From positions 1-64,000 of the forward strand of contig NZ_JAENIM010000042.1 in the NCBI RefSeq assembly GCF_016595495.1: a DNA stretch of 64,000 nucleotides. The letters are read 5' to 3'. A program made the translations under genes and the position numbers. The DNA comes from Persicirhabdus sediminis (GTDB lineage Bacteria > Verrucomicrobiota > Verrucomicrobiia > Verrucomicrobiales > Akkermansiaceae). This document shows, one piece after another, positions 27,157 to 39,364 of the stretch (its first letter is position 1; every line of letters starts with the position of its first letter). The notes beneath the pieces were generated by a model. That model had not been told where the DNA came from. It was given only the letters and a program-made list of their open reading frames with translations, and did not search any database.

Positions 27157-28374
27157 ATGCAATTAACTATTCTTTCTCGCGCCCCGCAGTGCTACTCAAC
27201 TCGTAGACTTGTTGAAGCAGCTAACAACAGAGGGCACGAAGTGCTGATCCAGGACCCGTTGCGTTTCGCCATAGACATGGAAGAGGGCGAGCCAGATCTC
27301 TATTACAGAGGGAAAGCCATCGATGTTCCTGACGCTATTTTGCCGCGCATCGGCGCATCGGTCACTCGCTATGGCACCACCGTGGTTCGCCAGTTTGAGC
27401 AAATGGACGTCTATACTCCAAATACGGCGAGCGGCATTGGTAATTCTCGCGATAAATTGAGAAGTTTACAAATTTTGTCACGTCACGACATTGGCATCCC
27501 ACGCACCGCATACGTCAGCCAAAAGAGTGATGTAGCTGGCGCGATCGAGCGAGTTGGTGGCACCCCAGTGATCATCAAGCTGATCGAAGGCACCCAAGGA
27601 GTTGGAGTCATTTTAGCCGACAAACCAGAAATTGCTAAGGCGATTATCGAGACATTGCACAGCGCGAACCAAAACGTTCTCATTCAGAAATTTGTCGCTG
27701 AGAGCAAGGGCAAAGATGTGCGCGCATTTGTCATCAATGACCGTGTGGTTGGTGCGATTCGCAGAACCGCTCAAGGGCAAGAATTTCGCAGCAATGTCCA
27801 CCGTGGCGGCTTAGCTACCGCAATCACCTTAGATCCAGATTATGAAAAGGCAGCCGTTCGCGCAGCTCAAATCATGGGTTTAAAAGTCTGTGGCGTGGAC
27901 ATGCTCGAGGGCAAAGATGGCCCTCAGATTATGGAAATTAATTCATCGCCTGGTCTGGAAGGAATTGAAGGGGCCACCGGCCTTGATATCGCTGGCGAGG
28001 TGATTGATTTCATCTGCGATCAATCCAACATGCCTGAAATTGATTTGCGACAACGCTTAACCGTGAGCCGTGGCTACGGAGTGACCGATATTACGATTCA
28101 CGAAGGCAGCATGTTCATCGGCAAAACGATTGGTGAAACTGGCCTGCGCGACCAAGATGTGGTAATCCTAACACTGAAGCGTGGCGACTCCGTAATATCT
28201 AACCCTAAGTCAACACGACTGCTGGAGGCCAATGATACGCTGCTTTGTTATGGCAGGGTTGATAACATGAAATCGATGATCCCAGATCGACCAAAACGTC
28301 AGCGCAAACTGAAACCGTTGCCGGCAACTCCGGTCACTGAAGGCACAACTCTTGAGGAAAAAACCACATTATGA
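27157..28374 (+). CDS. rimK: RimK-type ATP-grasp ligase fused to an RCK_C domain
   Basis: 405 residues. The first ~300 match RimK, which adds glutamate residues to the C-terminus of ribosomal protein S6 or makes poly-alpha-glutamate; the ATP-grasp core shows VIIKLIEGTQGVGV, the substrate loop RAFVINDRVVGAIRR and the metal-binding end IMEINSSPGLEGIE. Residues about 305-380 form a TrkA-C/RCK_C domain (GYGVTDITIHEGSMFIGKTI ... DTLLCYG), which senses ligands in K+ channels and is uncommon on RimK. The stop overlaps the next gene by 4 bases (ATGA). Confidence 0.92.
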   Translation: MQLTILSRAPQCYSTRRLVEAANNRGHEVLIQDPLRFAIDMEEGEPDLYYRGKAIDVPDAILPRIGASVTRYGTTVVRQFEQMDVYTPNTASGIGNSRDKLRSLQILSRHDIGIPRTAYVSQKSDVAGAIERVGGTPVIIKLIEGTQGVGVILADKPEIAKAIIETLHSANQNVLIQKFVAESKGKDVRAFVINDRVVGAIRRTAQGQEFRSNVHRGGLATAITLDPDYEKAAVRAAQIMGLKVCGVDMLEGKDGPQIMEINSSPGLEGIEGATGLDIAGEVIDFICDQSNMPEIDLRQRLTVSRGYGVTDITIHEGSMFIGKTIGETGLRDQDVVILTLKRGDSVISNPKSTRLLEANDTLLCYGRVDNMKSMIPDRPKRQRKLKPLPATPVTEGTTLEEKTTL

Positions 28375-29510
28375 GCAAACAGCGGCGTAAAAAATTGCCC
28401 ATCGATAGCTGGGGGGATGAGAGCGTTGACCGAGGAGAGAAGAAAAACATCCTACTAAAAGCGGGTGAAACCTTTACCGGAGTAGAAGTCCTGCTGCCGC
28501 TGATGGTTTGGCGTGGCATGGAAGACGGCCCCGTGCTCGGCATCACAGCTGCGGTACATGGCGATGAAATCAATGGCACTGGAGCCATTCGCAGCCTGAT
28601 TCAAGAGCCGCCATTCGAGCTGAAGCGCGGCACGCTGATTCTCGTGCCTGTGGTCAATGTCTTGGGCTTCGAGCGCCATAGCCGCTATACACCTGATCGC
28701 AGAGATCTAAACCGCACATTTCCTGGCAGTAAAAATGGCAGCCTAACGGGTCGCCTTGCTCACTTGATCATGAAAGAGGTTGTCGGTCGCTGCGATTACC
28801 TCGTAGACCTGCATACCGCAGCCGTACGCCGCACCAACTTTCCTAACGTACGTGCAAATATGGATGACGCCGACTGTGAACGTCTAGCAGAGGTTTTTGG
28901 TGCTGAGGTGATCGTCAACAATACTGGTCCTGAGGGATCGCTCCGCCATGAAGCGTGCCAAGCTGGCTGCCCAACCATCATTCTTGAAGCTGGTGAGGCA
29001 TTAAAGGTCGAACCCTCCGTGCAAGGGATTACGCAAAGAGGGCTGATACACATCATGTCTGAGTTAGATATGATAGACGTATCTGATGACTTACGCCCAG
29101 ATACCTCACCACACCAAATGATTGTGCAAAGCTCTAGCTGGGTGCGCGCTAGCAATGGTGGATTTTTGAAATTTCACGTCGCCCCCGGAGATACGGTGGA
29201 TAAAGGTCAACCATTGGCAACAAATACAGGTTTGTTAGGTGGTGAAATCGAGACCATCGTCAGCCCATGCCAAGGGATTGTGTTAGGCATGACCACCATG
29301 CCAGCAGTTTCTCCAGGTGATCCTATTTTGCATATTGCTCTCCCTGATACTCGTAAGCAATTCAGGTCACTAGAAAAAAGTGTAGACGGGCTTGAAGAAG
29401 ATACTCTCGAGAACCAAGTTCGCGATCATCTAGCTACAAATATTACCGTAGTAGATCACATCGAGCTTGATGAGGACGAGATTGAAATCAAAGAAAGTGA
29501 CGAGGCATGA
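28371..29510 (+). CDS. Succinylglutamate desuccinylase/aspartoacylase-family zinc hydrolase
   Basis: 379 residues, an M14-like carboxypeptidase fold. Zinc ligands are visible as His63 and Glu66 (AVHGDEINGT) and His148 (DLHTA); the substrate-binding Arg/Asn are in DRRDLNRTFPGS. A C-terminal beta-rich lipoyl-like extension (PGDTVDKGQPLATNTG) follows. In other genomes such enzymes sit beside rimK and are proposed to trim or release glutamyl or acyl groups. It shares a four-base overlap with rimK upstream and rimB downstream. Confidence 0.9.
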   Translation: MSKQRRKKLPIDSWGDESVDRGEKKNILLKAGETFTGVEVLLPLMVWRGMEDGPVLGITAAVHGDEINGTGAIRSLIQEPPFELKRGTLILVPVVNVLGFERHSRYTPDRRDLNRTFPGSKNGSLTGRLAHLIMKEVVGRCDYLVDLHTAAVRRTNFPNVRANMDDADCERLAEVFGAEVIVNNTGPEGSLRHEACQAGCPTIILEAGEALKVEPSVQGITQRGLIHIMSELDMIDVSDDLRPDTSPHQMIVQSSSWVRASNGGFLKFHVAPGDTVDKGQPLATNTGLLGGEIETIVSPCQGIVLGMTTMPAVSPGDPILHIALPDTRKQFRSLEKSVDGLEEDTLENQVRDHLATNITVVDHIELDEDEIEIKESDEA

Positions 29511-29941
29511 AGCAAATGACAACCATCGGATGGAGAGAATGGGCGAGCTTGCCAGACTGGGGAATCGTCATTCGGGCGAAGGCTGACACAGGAGCAAAGA
29601 GTAGCGCCATTGACTGCTCTAGCATCGAAGAGCTAGCTGGAGATCGAGTTCGCTTCACCTTGCGGCTGTCATTGAAAAGCAACGAAACCCTAACTCTTGA
29701 AACCCCCATTGCGATGCGTAAACATGTGCGTAGCAGCACCGGACATGGCCACGACCGTATCTTCGTAGAGACCACTCTGGAGCTCGGAGGTGCGGAAAAG
29801 AAAATCCTTGTTAGCCTGACTTGCCGCAAGAGAATGAATCACCGAATGCTGCTCGGGCGCGAGGCTCTAGCTGGGAGTTTCCTTGTCGACAGTAGCGTCG
29901 ACCATTGGGCGACGCCACGCGTGAAAAAAGCGCTAAAGTGA
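29507..29941 (+). CDS. rimB: RimB-type retropepsin-like (ATP-dependent zinc protease family)
   Basis: 144 residues of COG4067 type. The retropepsin-like motif ADTGA is at about residues 26-30, and the second conserved block MLLGREAL follows near residue 122. RimB in Pseudomonas acts with RimK on polyglutamylated S6. Its start overlaps the desuccinylase stop by 4 bases, making one three-gene operon with coupled translation. The older family name implies a zinc protease; the aspartic-type motif seen here fits RimB better. Confidence 0.9.
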   Translation: MKQMTTIGWREWASLPDWGIVIRAKADTGAKSSAIDCSSIEELAGDRVRFTLRLSLKSNETLTLETPIAMRKHVRSSTGHGHDRIFVETTLELGGAEKKILVSLTCRKRMNHRMLLGREALAGSFLVDSSVDHWATPRVKKALK

Positions 29942-30095
29942 AACTAGATCGCTGCCAATACAGCTGAGCCCAGCCAGTAGTGATAGAGATTCAAATTCCA
30001 GCTGGAGTCAAATTTCAGCTGGAGTCAAATTTCAGCTGGAACGACGCCTCAACTCCTCACTGGTTTTCATAGCCCTTGGCATAGGCACTAAAGAG

Positions 30096-30174
30096 CCTAG
30101 CAGCTGGTTAATTTGCGGTCTGGCTGCATGAACTAAAGCGGTGCTAAAGCACGCGCACTCTAGACGCCGTGAGC
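30096..30174. repeat. 79-bp direct repeat, right copy
   Basis: Near-identical (78 of 79) to 26781-26859 in the same orientation, on the other side of the rimK operon. Preceded by three AGCTGGAGTCAAATTTC units (29995-30040). Confidence 0.95.
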
Positions 30175-30196
30175 ACCTCATGGCGGCTAACTAACT

Positions 30197-30772
30197 TTAC
30201 GCTGTTGGGCCGACGATTCTGGCTGGCACGCCGCGCACTAACATGCCAGCTGGCACATCTTTGGTGACCACGCTGCCGGCGCCTATCACCACCTCATCAC
30301 CCACGGTGACTCCGCCGACGATGGTCACATTGGCACCTATCCAGACTTTATTGCCAATAGTGATAGGCTGGCTGGATGTGGTATAGGGCGCATCTCCGTT
30401 AGCTGGCTCAGAGACGACGCGCTGGCTAGCATCTAGCGGATGACGCGCACAGCACAGCTGCACACCGGGACCTAACAAACAATCCGCACCAATTTTGATA
30501 TTCCCCGAGTCTTGCAAAAAACAATTCACGTTGATGAACGTGCGCGGACCAATTTCCACATGCGCCCCGTATTCGCAGAAAAATGGTGGTTCTATCCAAA
30601 CATCCTCAGCCAGCTGGCCGATGATGGGTTGTAGAATTTCCATGCGATCGCGGCGCGCCATCGATTGGCCAAACTCAGCTAGGGCAGCGCGCGCCCGCCA
30701 ATACAGCTCAATGAGTTCGTCATCGCGGGTATTGTAGTTTTCGCCAGCTAGCATTTTTTCGCGCTCAGTCAT
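30197..30772 (-). CDS. maa: Maltose/galactoside O-acetyltransferase family (Maa/NodL)
   Basis: About 191 residues from ATG at 30772 (preceded by GGAG); the longer start at 30799 lacks one. The N-terminal MTEREKMLAGENYNTRDDEL is the Mac domain of maltose acetyltransferases. The rest is a left-handed beta-helix of hexapeptide repeats (IGARTFINVN, IGADCLLGPG, IGNKVWIGANVTIVGGVTVG, VVIGAGSVVTKDVP) with the active-site His in ARHPLD. It transfers acetyl from acetyl-CoA to sugar hydroxyls; the acceptor here is unknown. Confidence 0.9.
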   Translation of the reverse strand: MTEREKMLAGENYNTRDDELIELYWRARAALAEFGQSMARRDRMEILQPIIGQLAEDVWIEPPFFCEYGAHVEIGPRTFINVNCFLQDSGNIKIGADCLLGPGVQLCCARHPLDASQRVVSEPANGDAPYTTSSQPITIGNKVWIGANVTIVGGVTVGDEVVIGAGSVVTKDVPAGMLVRGVPARIVGPTA

Positions 30773-30825
30773 ACTCCATGTATAAATCCATCTCGCCAAT
30801 CTGCAACACCATCAGCGTTTGATGA

Positions 30826-33138
<2,313 letters not shown>

Positions 33139-33219
33139 GTTGAATCAAATTCATCCAAAAAAACTCCCCTCCTGACAAACTTGTGTTTATCTTGGCATGT
33201 TCGCTGCTGTGCAGCTGGC

Positions 33220-34701
33220 ATGTCCCAAGTTAAGCTCAATGTTCTTGCGGTGAAGAACCCATCAATCCGCACCCTACACTTCACGTGGATTGCGTTTTTC
33301 ATCACCTTTATGGTGTGGTTTAACCACGCGCCACTCGGTTCCTTCATTACTGAAGCCTTCAATCTAACCAAGGCTCAATGGAAAGCCCTACTCATTGTTA
33401 ACGTCGCCCTAACTATTCCAGCTAGGATTATCGTCGGCATCTTGGTCGACCGCTTCGGCCCCCGCCTAACTTACTCAATATTACTCTTCATTGCAGGTAT
33501 CACCTGTATCGCATTCTCCCTCTCACAGAGCTACGAACAACTAGCCATCACCCGATTCCTCATGGGCTTCACCGGTGCTGGATTTGTTATTGGCATCCGC
33601 ATGGTTGGTGAATGGTTCCCTGCTCGCCAAGTTGGTCTAGCAGAAGGTATCTACGGTGGCTGGGGTAACTTCGGTTCAGCAGCATCCGCCATGATTGTGC
33701 CATCACTCGCTACCTTCTTCGCCTATAAGTTTGGCGGCGAACACGGCTGGCGCTACGCCATTGCTACCACTGGCCTCATCTCCATGGTTTATTCCTTCAT
33801 CTACTACGCCAACGTTCGCAATACCCCTAAAGGAGCTACTTACTTCAAGCCGAAGAAAGCTGGCGGCCTAGAAGTAAGCACACGTCGCGACTTCTACTTC
33901 CTGCTTATCATGAACATCCCGATGTACCTTGCACTCGGCCTGTTAGCATGGAAACTTTCCCCATCAGGTGTAAGCCTCATCTCCACTAACATCATGTATG
34001 TCTGTTATGCCGCTCTGCTAGCGCTGTTCATTTTCCAAGTCACCCAGCTGTACAAAGTAAACAAAGACATGCTGAAGAATGGTGTACCAGAAATGCACCG
34101 CTATCCATTCCGCCAGGTAGCCATCCTCAATGTGAACTACTTCATCACCTTTGGCTCTGAGCTCGCAGTGGTTTCTATGCTGCCATTTTTCTTCATCGAC
34201 ACCTTCGGGTTAGACCCAGTGAAAGCTGGCATGTTAGCCGCTGGCTTTGCATTCATGAACCTCGTTGCTCGCCCAGCTGGCGGTCTTCTGAGTGATAAAT
34301 TTGGCCGTCGTGTCACCATGCAGATCTTCATGGTTGGCCTCGCCATTGGTTATTTCGCTATGAGCCAGATCGGTAGCGCATGGCCTCTAGCACTTGCTGT
34401 TGGAGCCACCATGATGTGCTCATTTTTTGTCCAGTCAGGTGAAGGTGCTGTATTTGCCATGGTCCCGCTGATCCAGCGCCGCATGACTGGGCAAATCGCC
34501 GGCATGACGGGTGCTTACGGCAATGTTGGAGCGGTGGTCTTCCTGACTGCATTCTCCTTCGTTGACGCCTCCACCTTCTTCCTTATCATTGCGGCAACTA
34601 GCGCCGTTGGCTTCGTCGCATCCATGTTCCTCAATGAACCAAAAGGACATATGAGCGAGGTTCTACCTGACGGCTCCGTCGAGCTGATCGAAGTGGGCTA
34701 G
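33220..34701 (+). CDS. narK: Nitrate/nitrite transporter, MFS superfamily (NarK-like)
   Basis: About 493 residues from ATG at 33220, with twelve hydrophobic segments. Nitrate-porter signatures are [23 protein letters not shown] (first part) then GNFGSA, and in the second half [15 protein letters not shown]. It imports nitrate or exchanges it for nitrite at the inner membrane. No nitrate or nitrite reductase genes are in the window. The upstream in-frame start (33181) adds 13 residues that do not fit the family. The PP2C-kinase gene follows after 22 bp. Confidence 0.88.
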   Translation: MSQVKLNVLAVKNPSIRTLHFTWIAFFITFMVWFNHAPLGSFITEAFNLTKAQWKALLIVNVALTIPARIIVGILVDRFGPRLTYSILLFIAGITCIAFSLSQSYEQLAITRFLMGFTGAGFVIGIRMVGEWFPARQVGLAEGIYGGWGNFGSAASAMIVPSLATFFAYKFGGEHGWRYAIATTGLISMVYSFIYYANVRNTPKGATYFKPKKAGGLEVSTRRDFYFLLIMNIPMYLALGLLAWKLSPSGVSLISTNIMYVCYAALLALFIFQVTQLYKVNKDMLKNGVPEMHRYPFRQVAILNVNYFITFGSELAVVSMLPFFFIDTFGLDPVKAGMLAAGFAFMNLVARPAGGLLSDKFGRRVTMQIFMVGLAIGYFAMSQIGSAWPLALAVGATMMCSFFVQSGEGAVFAMVPLIQRRMTGQIAGMTGAYGNVGAVVFLTAFSFVDASTFFLIIAATSAVGFVASMFLNEPKGHMSEVLPDGSVELIEVG

Positions 34702-34723
34702 TCACTAACGAACCCGCTACATA

Positions 34724-36457
34724 GTGAAACTTGAACTATCATTAGGAATATGTGTTGGCCAACACTCCGCTGCAGGAGTGAAGGATGAAAACTGGGACTG
34801 CCTCGGCATCCGAGTACCTAATGATAGTTCTCTCGCAACCAAAGGAATAGCCGCCGTTCTAGCTGATGGAGTTAGCGCCGCCAGCGCTGGCAAAGAAGCC
34901 GCCGCCATCTGCGTACAAAACTTCCTCGGTGATTATTACTCTACGCCAGATAGCTGGCAGGTAAAAACCTCCGCCCAGCGCGTACTAACATCTCTCAATC
35001 GCTGGCTCTATAGCCTCACCCAGAGTGGTGGCTACGAAGAAGAAAAAGGCTACATTTCTACCATCTGTGTGGTGATCTTGAAATCCCGCACCGCTCATTT
35101 ATTTCACGCTGGTGATTCGCGAATCTACCGGCTGCGTAAGGGAAAGCTCGAGCAGCTCACCAAGGACCACGACGTCCAATTTAACAAAACAACACGCTAT
35201 CTCAACCGCGCCATGGGGCTGAATGTCTCACTGCGCGTCGACTACAAAACCGTCGAGTTAGAACAAGGTGACATCTTCCTAACGACGACTGATGGCATTC
35301 ACGATTTTCTCAGCCTAGAAGAAATGACCAGCCAGCTAGAAGCGGCTGAGTCAGCTAGCGAGTTAGACACCATCGCTGGAAACCTAGCAGCTCAAGCTTT
35401 ACTCAACGAAAGCAAAGATAACCTCAGCTGCCAGATCATTCGCGTGGATACGCTGCCCGCAGCTAACCGCGATGAATCGATGCGCCAGCTCAGCGAGCTA
35501 CCATTCCCGCCCGACCTCAAAGCGGGAGACAAACTCGATGGCTTAGAAATCATCCGCACACTCACCGAGAGCCCGCGCAGCACACTCTATCTGGTGCGCG
35601 ATCCAGCCAGCCAGCTGGAATATGTGCTCAAGGCACCGTCGGTCAATTTCATCGACGACCCCGCCTACATCGAGCGATTTGCCATGGAAGAATGGATAGG
35701 CAAACGGCTCGAACACAGAAACTTACTGAAAATCATTTCCCGCCCTAACGAGCGATCAGCACAGTACTACCTGATGGAGCACATCATGGGCACGCGGCTG
35801 AGTGATTGGATTGAAGCCTACGGCAAATCTCCCGACATTCAGGAAGTCATTCGCATAGCTGGCGAGATCATTTCCGGCATTCGCGCGCTGCACCGCAAGG
35901 AAACGATCCACCAAGATCTCAAACCCGACAACATCCTGCTAGATCGAGATGGGCATGTTAAAATCATCGACTACGGGTCTAGCCGCATCGCAGGCATTGA
36001 CGAGATCAGCGTGAATTTCGACCGCGAAGTTGCGCTGGGAACCGTCGACTACAGCGCGCCAGAATACCGACTCAACATCGATGCCACCACCGCCGCCGAT
36101 CAATTTTCCATCGCCATGATCATCTATCACATGCTCACTGGCGACCGCTCACCCTACGGGAAAAAATGGGAAAAGGCTAATAACCTGCGCGATTTCAGCC
36201 TGCTAGAATATCGACCTAGCTACCAGATCCAGCCACTTGTGCCGCTATGGATGGATCAGGCATTAGAAAAAGCACTGCGCATCAACCCAAGCCTGCGCTA
36301 CGACAGTTTGTCTGAATTTCTCCAGGACCTCAAGGCACCTAACCCCGAGTTCCAACGAGCCAAATTCCAGCCACTGCTAGAGCGCAACCCACTGCTCTTG
36401 TGGAAAGGCATCAGCCTGATTTTATTTATCCTGCTAATACTCTCCCTAGTTTTTTAG
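34724..36457 (+). CDS. Fused PP2C phosphatase and Ser/Thr protein kinase, membrane-anchored
   Basis: 577 residues, GTG start. The N-terminal PP2C domain (about residues 8-240) has ADGVSAASAGKEA, DSRIYRL, TTDGIHDF and KDNLSCQ. The kinase domain (about 260-530) has the Lys in EYVLKAPS, HQDLKPDN (Asp398), DYG (416-418, in place of DFG) and GTVDYSAPEY; a C-terminal membrane helix (LLLWKGISLILFILLILSL) anchors it. It probably phosphorylates and dephosphorylates a shared target. In Proteobacteria the same fusion lies beside nitrate-assimilation genes; here it follows narK. Confidence 0.92.
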   Translation: MKLELSLGICVGQHSAAGVKDENWDCLGIRVPNDSSLATKGIAAVLADGVSAASAGKEAAAICVQNFLGDYYSTPDSWQVKTSAQRVLTSLNRWLYSLTQSGGYEEEKGYISTICVVILKSRTAHLFHAGDSRIYRLRKGKLEQLTKDHDVQFNKTTRYLNRAMGLNVSLRVDYKTVELEQGDIFLTTTDGIHDFLSLEEMTSQLEAAESASELDTIAGNLAAQALLNESKDNLSCQIIRVDTLPAANRDESMRQLSELPFPPDLKAGDKLDGLEIIRTLTESPRSTLYLVRDPASQLEYVLKAPSVNFIDDPAYIERFAMEEWIGKRLEHRNLLKIISRPNERSAQYYLMEHIMGTRLSDWIEAYGKSPDIQEVIRIAGEIISGIRALHRKETIHQDLKPDNILLDRDGHVKIIDYGSSRIAGIDEISVNFDREVALGTVDYSAPEYRLNIDATTAADQFSIAMIIYHMLTGDRSPYGKKWEKANNLRDFSLLEYRPSYQIQPLVPLWMDQALEKALRINPSLRYDSLSEFLQDLKAPNPEFQRAKFQPLLERNPLLLWKGISLILFILLILSLVF

Positions 36458-36466
36458 CCAGCTAGA

Positions 36467-37933
36467 TCACTGAGCGATGAGCACAGGATAGTCGCCGCTG
36501 AAATCCCAAACGGATGCATTCCAGCTGACAAATGACGACTGCTCAGCCATCTCAGCAGCGGTCAGGCCAGTCACTGAGCCAGCGGAACTTTGTTGGCCAG
36601 ATCCATCGATGCTCCAATAATTACGCTTTAAATTACCCGAGGCATGAACCCCTAGCAGACCGCCAACAGAAGTCTCAGCTGTAACAAACGCCAGCGAATG
36701 GCATTCGGTGATCGCGGTATTATAGCAACTGCCCAACAGCCCGCCTACCATTTCATAGCCTGTGACATTTCCTGCCGCATAACAATATTGAACGGTGCTG
36801 TTCTCGGCCTCACCTAGCAGGCCACCAGCTCGTGTGGCGCTGGTTTTCCCAGCTAGCATAACAGAGCTCACATCCGATGAGCTATAACAATATTCGATGA
36901 CACATTTGCGCTGAGCAAGGCCTACTAAGCCGCCAACAAATTCCCAGCCAGTAACCTTACCCGTAGCATATGAATTGCGAATCACAGCCTCGTTGCTAGC
37001 ATCACCAACTAAACCACCCACATAGCTGTTGCTAGAGCTTACATTCCCGCTAGCCCAACAATCTTCTACCAAGCCGGTAGATCCATACATCGCGCCGACA
37101 AGACCACCTATGCCGGTCTGGGTGGCGGTAATATTTGCCGCTGAGCTAGATGATATGATTTCCGCATAATACAGAGTTCCTACCACACCTCCCACGGCAT
37201 TGACTCCAGTGACGGAGCCGCCTAGCACATGGCAATTTTCAATCACCGAATCCTCGGCGTAGGCAGCTAATGCACTAACATCAGCCCACCCGACAATATT
37301 AACCTCATCCATCACCACGTTAGAAATTCTCGCATCGTAGAGTTCGCTAAACATGGCCACGCCTGATGCTTCAGGCTGATTGATCGCCAAGCCAGATATG
37401 GTGAATCCATTGCCGTCGAACTCGCCAGAAAATGGTTCCTCGAGGGTACCTACCCCAGCAGCTACCTCTACACCTGCCATAGAAACATTTCTTGTTAGTT
37501 TAAATGAATCGCCCCACAGAGAGCTGTCTGAGAATAGCTTTTGCAAATGGACTGCCGCGGCTATCTGATAGGGATCATCACTCGTTCCTGAGCCCGCGGC
37601 GAAACCGGTTGTTGGATCAGTGGTGACTTCATCTACCAATTGCTCAACTTTGTAAAACCCACAGGCAAAATCAAGCTGCTGCTGCCACGAAGCCGCGCTC
37701 CCATCAGCCAATTCATCAATCAGCTGGAAGCCATCTATCAAGTTCTCACTGAACCAGATTTTGTACCCCGAAGCCTGATCGTTAGCCTGCCAGCTGAGTA
37801 CACAGTTGCCGCTGTCCAGCTGTATGCTGACATTCACTGCTGGATCATTGGCTGAGGCTCCAGCCAGACCAATAGCTAGAAATAAGGGTGTAAAAATGGC
37901 AGTATTGATAGATTTAACGTCAATCATTAACAT
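36467..37933 (-). CDS. Secreted GLUG-repeat protein
   Basis: 488 residues. A signal peptide (about residues 8-29, ending GASA) is followed by a fibronectin-like segment (DSGNCVLSWQANDQASGYKI) and then a parallel beta-helix of GLUG-motif repeats (GGLVGDAS, GGLVGLAQ, GGLLGEAE, GGLLGSCY, GGLLGVHA), about one every 25 residues. Such proteins are adhesins or polysaccharide-binding surface proteins in related genomes. It converges with the kinase gene. ATG at 37927 is an alternative start. Confidence 0.85.
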   Translation of the reverse strand: MLMIDVKSINTAIFTPLFLAIGLAGASANDPAVNVSIQLDSGNCVLSWQANDQASGYKIWFSENLIDGFQLIDELADGSAASWQQQLDFACGFYKVEQLVDEVTTDPTTGFAAGSGTSDDPYQIAAAVHLQKLFSDSSLWGDSFKLTRNVSMAGVEVAAGVGTLEEPFSGEFDGNGFTISGLAINQPEASGVAMFSELYDARISNVVMDEVNIVGWADVSALAAYAEDSVIENCHVLGGSVTGVNAVGGVVGTLYYAEIISSSSAANITATQTGIGGLVGAMYGSTGLVEDCWASGNVSSSNSYVGGLVGDASNEAVIRNSYATGKVTGWEFVGGLVGLAQRKCVIEYCYSSSDVSSVMLAGKTSATRAGGLLGEAENSTVQYCYAAGNVTGYEMVGGLLGSCYNTAITECHSLAFVTAETSVGGLLGVHASGNLKRNYWSIDGSGQQSSAGSVTGLTAAEMAEQSSFVSWNASVWDFSGDYPVLIAQ

Positions 37934-38288
37934 GTTATTTGAAAATTAATTAAAATAAAAAAAAGTCAGACCAATAACAAGCTAGCGCATTGATCTACAG
38001 ATAATTCACCTTCTAATCTAATTAATTTAAAACGTAACAAAAGACCTCAAGCCTATACAGTCGTTCACAACTAAACAACTAAACACCCTTACTCATTGAA
38101 AACCAACAGTGAGATTCCGCGAAAAAATACCACCCCGTTAATGCCTTGATAATAAATGGACTACAATCAAGAATCCAGTTTCTCGGTTTAGCTAAAACCT
38201 AGCAGGATAGATATTTCCCGCATCCAGCCAGCACATCCAAAGCTGATAGAAATACCAGCTGGGTGACAGCCCAACAACTAACAGCATT
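37934..38288. other. Intergenic, no gene seen
   Basis: AT-rich near the GLUG gene start (TTTGAAAATTAATTAAAATAAA, shortened here), presumably its promoter. Otherwise isolated CAGCTAGC words and no clear structure. Confidence 0.4.
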
Positions 38289-39017
38289 CTATACTGTGCT
38301 AGCTTCCAGCTCGGCAGCTAGTTGCTGTTGGCGTCTAGTCATCTTGGTGATCACGAAGTAGGCTAGGATAGCACAGGCAATATCGATCACAGAGGTCACG
38401 GCATCAAACATAGACGAAACCATCAGCTCGTCGATGGTATCCAGAGGTAGCTTGCCTGAAATGCGGCTTAGAAATCTAGCGATGATCCACGTCCACCACC
38501 AAGGGGCTAACTTCATGCCCTTTTCTAATCCAAACGCCACATCACGCATTTGTTGAACAGCTTGCAATGGCTTCCATAAATTCGCAATGGGGCAAAAATA
38601 CCACGCAAGAGAGGCTACGGGAGACATCAAATGATCAGATCCCCCGTGTTTGGCCTCATTCAATGCCCACGTATTTTTCATCGCGCGGATTGTCCACATG
38701 CCAAAAGTTATAAATGTGGCGATGTAAACCACGAGTACCAGAATAGCAATACCGCCCAGAGCACGCTCCACCTGCTCAGCACGAGCATAATTCAGATCAA
38801 CCTCAAAGGTAGTTAGCACCGAATAATAAAGCACGTAAGCCATACCCAGCAGAGCTGACGCCACAGCACACGCGAGCAACAGATAACCTAACACTCTACC
38901 AAGCCCCTTGATATCTCTAAAGGAACCGTACTTAGAATCCGCTCCCACACCTGGGGTTCCAGCATTCACATCTAAGCCACTAGCCGTTACGACATATGGG
39001 TTTGTTTCAGCGCTCAT
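38289..39017 (-). CDS. DUF4328 membrane protein
   Basis: 242 residues with five to six hydrophobic segments. The DUF4328 pattern is visible: ITFGMWTIRAMKNTWALN, then SPVASLAWYFCPIANLWKPL, then PWWWTWIIA, and the C-terminal helix AILAYFVITKMTRRQQQ. The function is unknown; some family members lie beside kinases or GTPases. It diverges from typA. Confidence 0.85.
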   Translation of the reverse strand: MSAETNPYVVTASGLDVNAGTPGVGADSKYGSFRDIKGLGRVLGYLLLACAVASALLGMAYVLYYSVLTTFEVDLNYARAEQVERALGGIAILVLVVYIATFITFGMWTIRAMKNTWALNEAKHGGSDHLMSPVASLAWYFCPIANLWKPLQAVQQMRDVAFGLEKGMKLAPWWWTWIIARFLSRISGKLPLDTIDELMVSSMFDAVTSVIDIACAILAYFVITKMTRRQQQLAAELEASTV

Positions 39018-39364
39018 GGCGGAAAACTAACGAAATAACATCTCATAACAAGTCGATATTTTGCCTAAACTCGCTATTATCAGACTCTGACAGGGCCCAA
39101 CAAACAGGATAGCAATACCAGCTGGTTGATGATTAAGAAAACCAAACTACCTAGCTGGATGATGGCGGCGTCAGCCAGCAGCAAGTGGTTGACGATTAGC
39201 TAAGTCCTAGAAAACCAGAGCTTGGGGAAAATGGGGCAATACAAGTGTTTGCGAATTTTCACAAAGTATTGAGAATAGCGCGTTTAAATCAAAAGTGCGG
39301 CTTGCTATTTGGCTGAAAATGTGAACATTGCCGCGCGCGCATTCCAGCCAGCGCCTTTTATTTT
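39018..39364. other. Intergenic between divergent genes
   Basis: About 347 bp before typA. Several CAGCTGG words and an AT-rich segment at 39240-39300 where the typA promoter would lie. No other structure seen. Confidence 0.4.
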
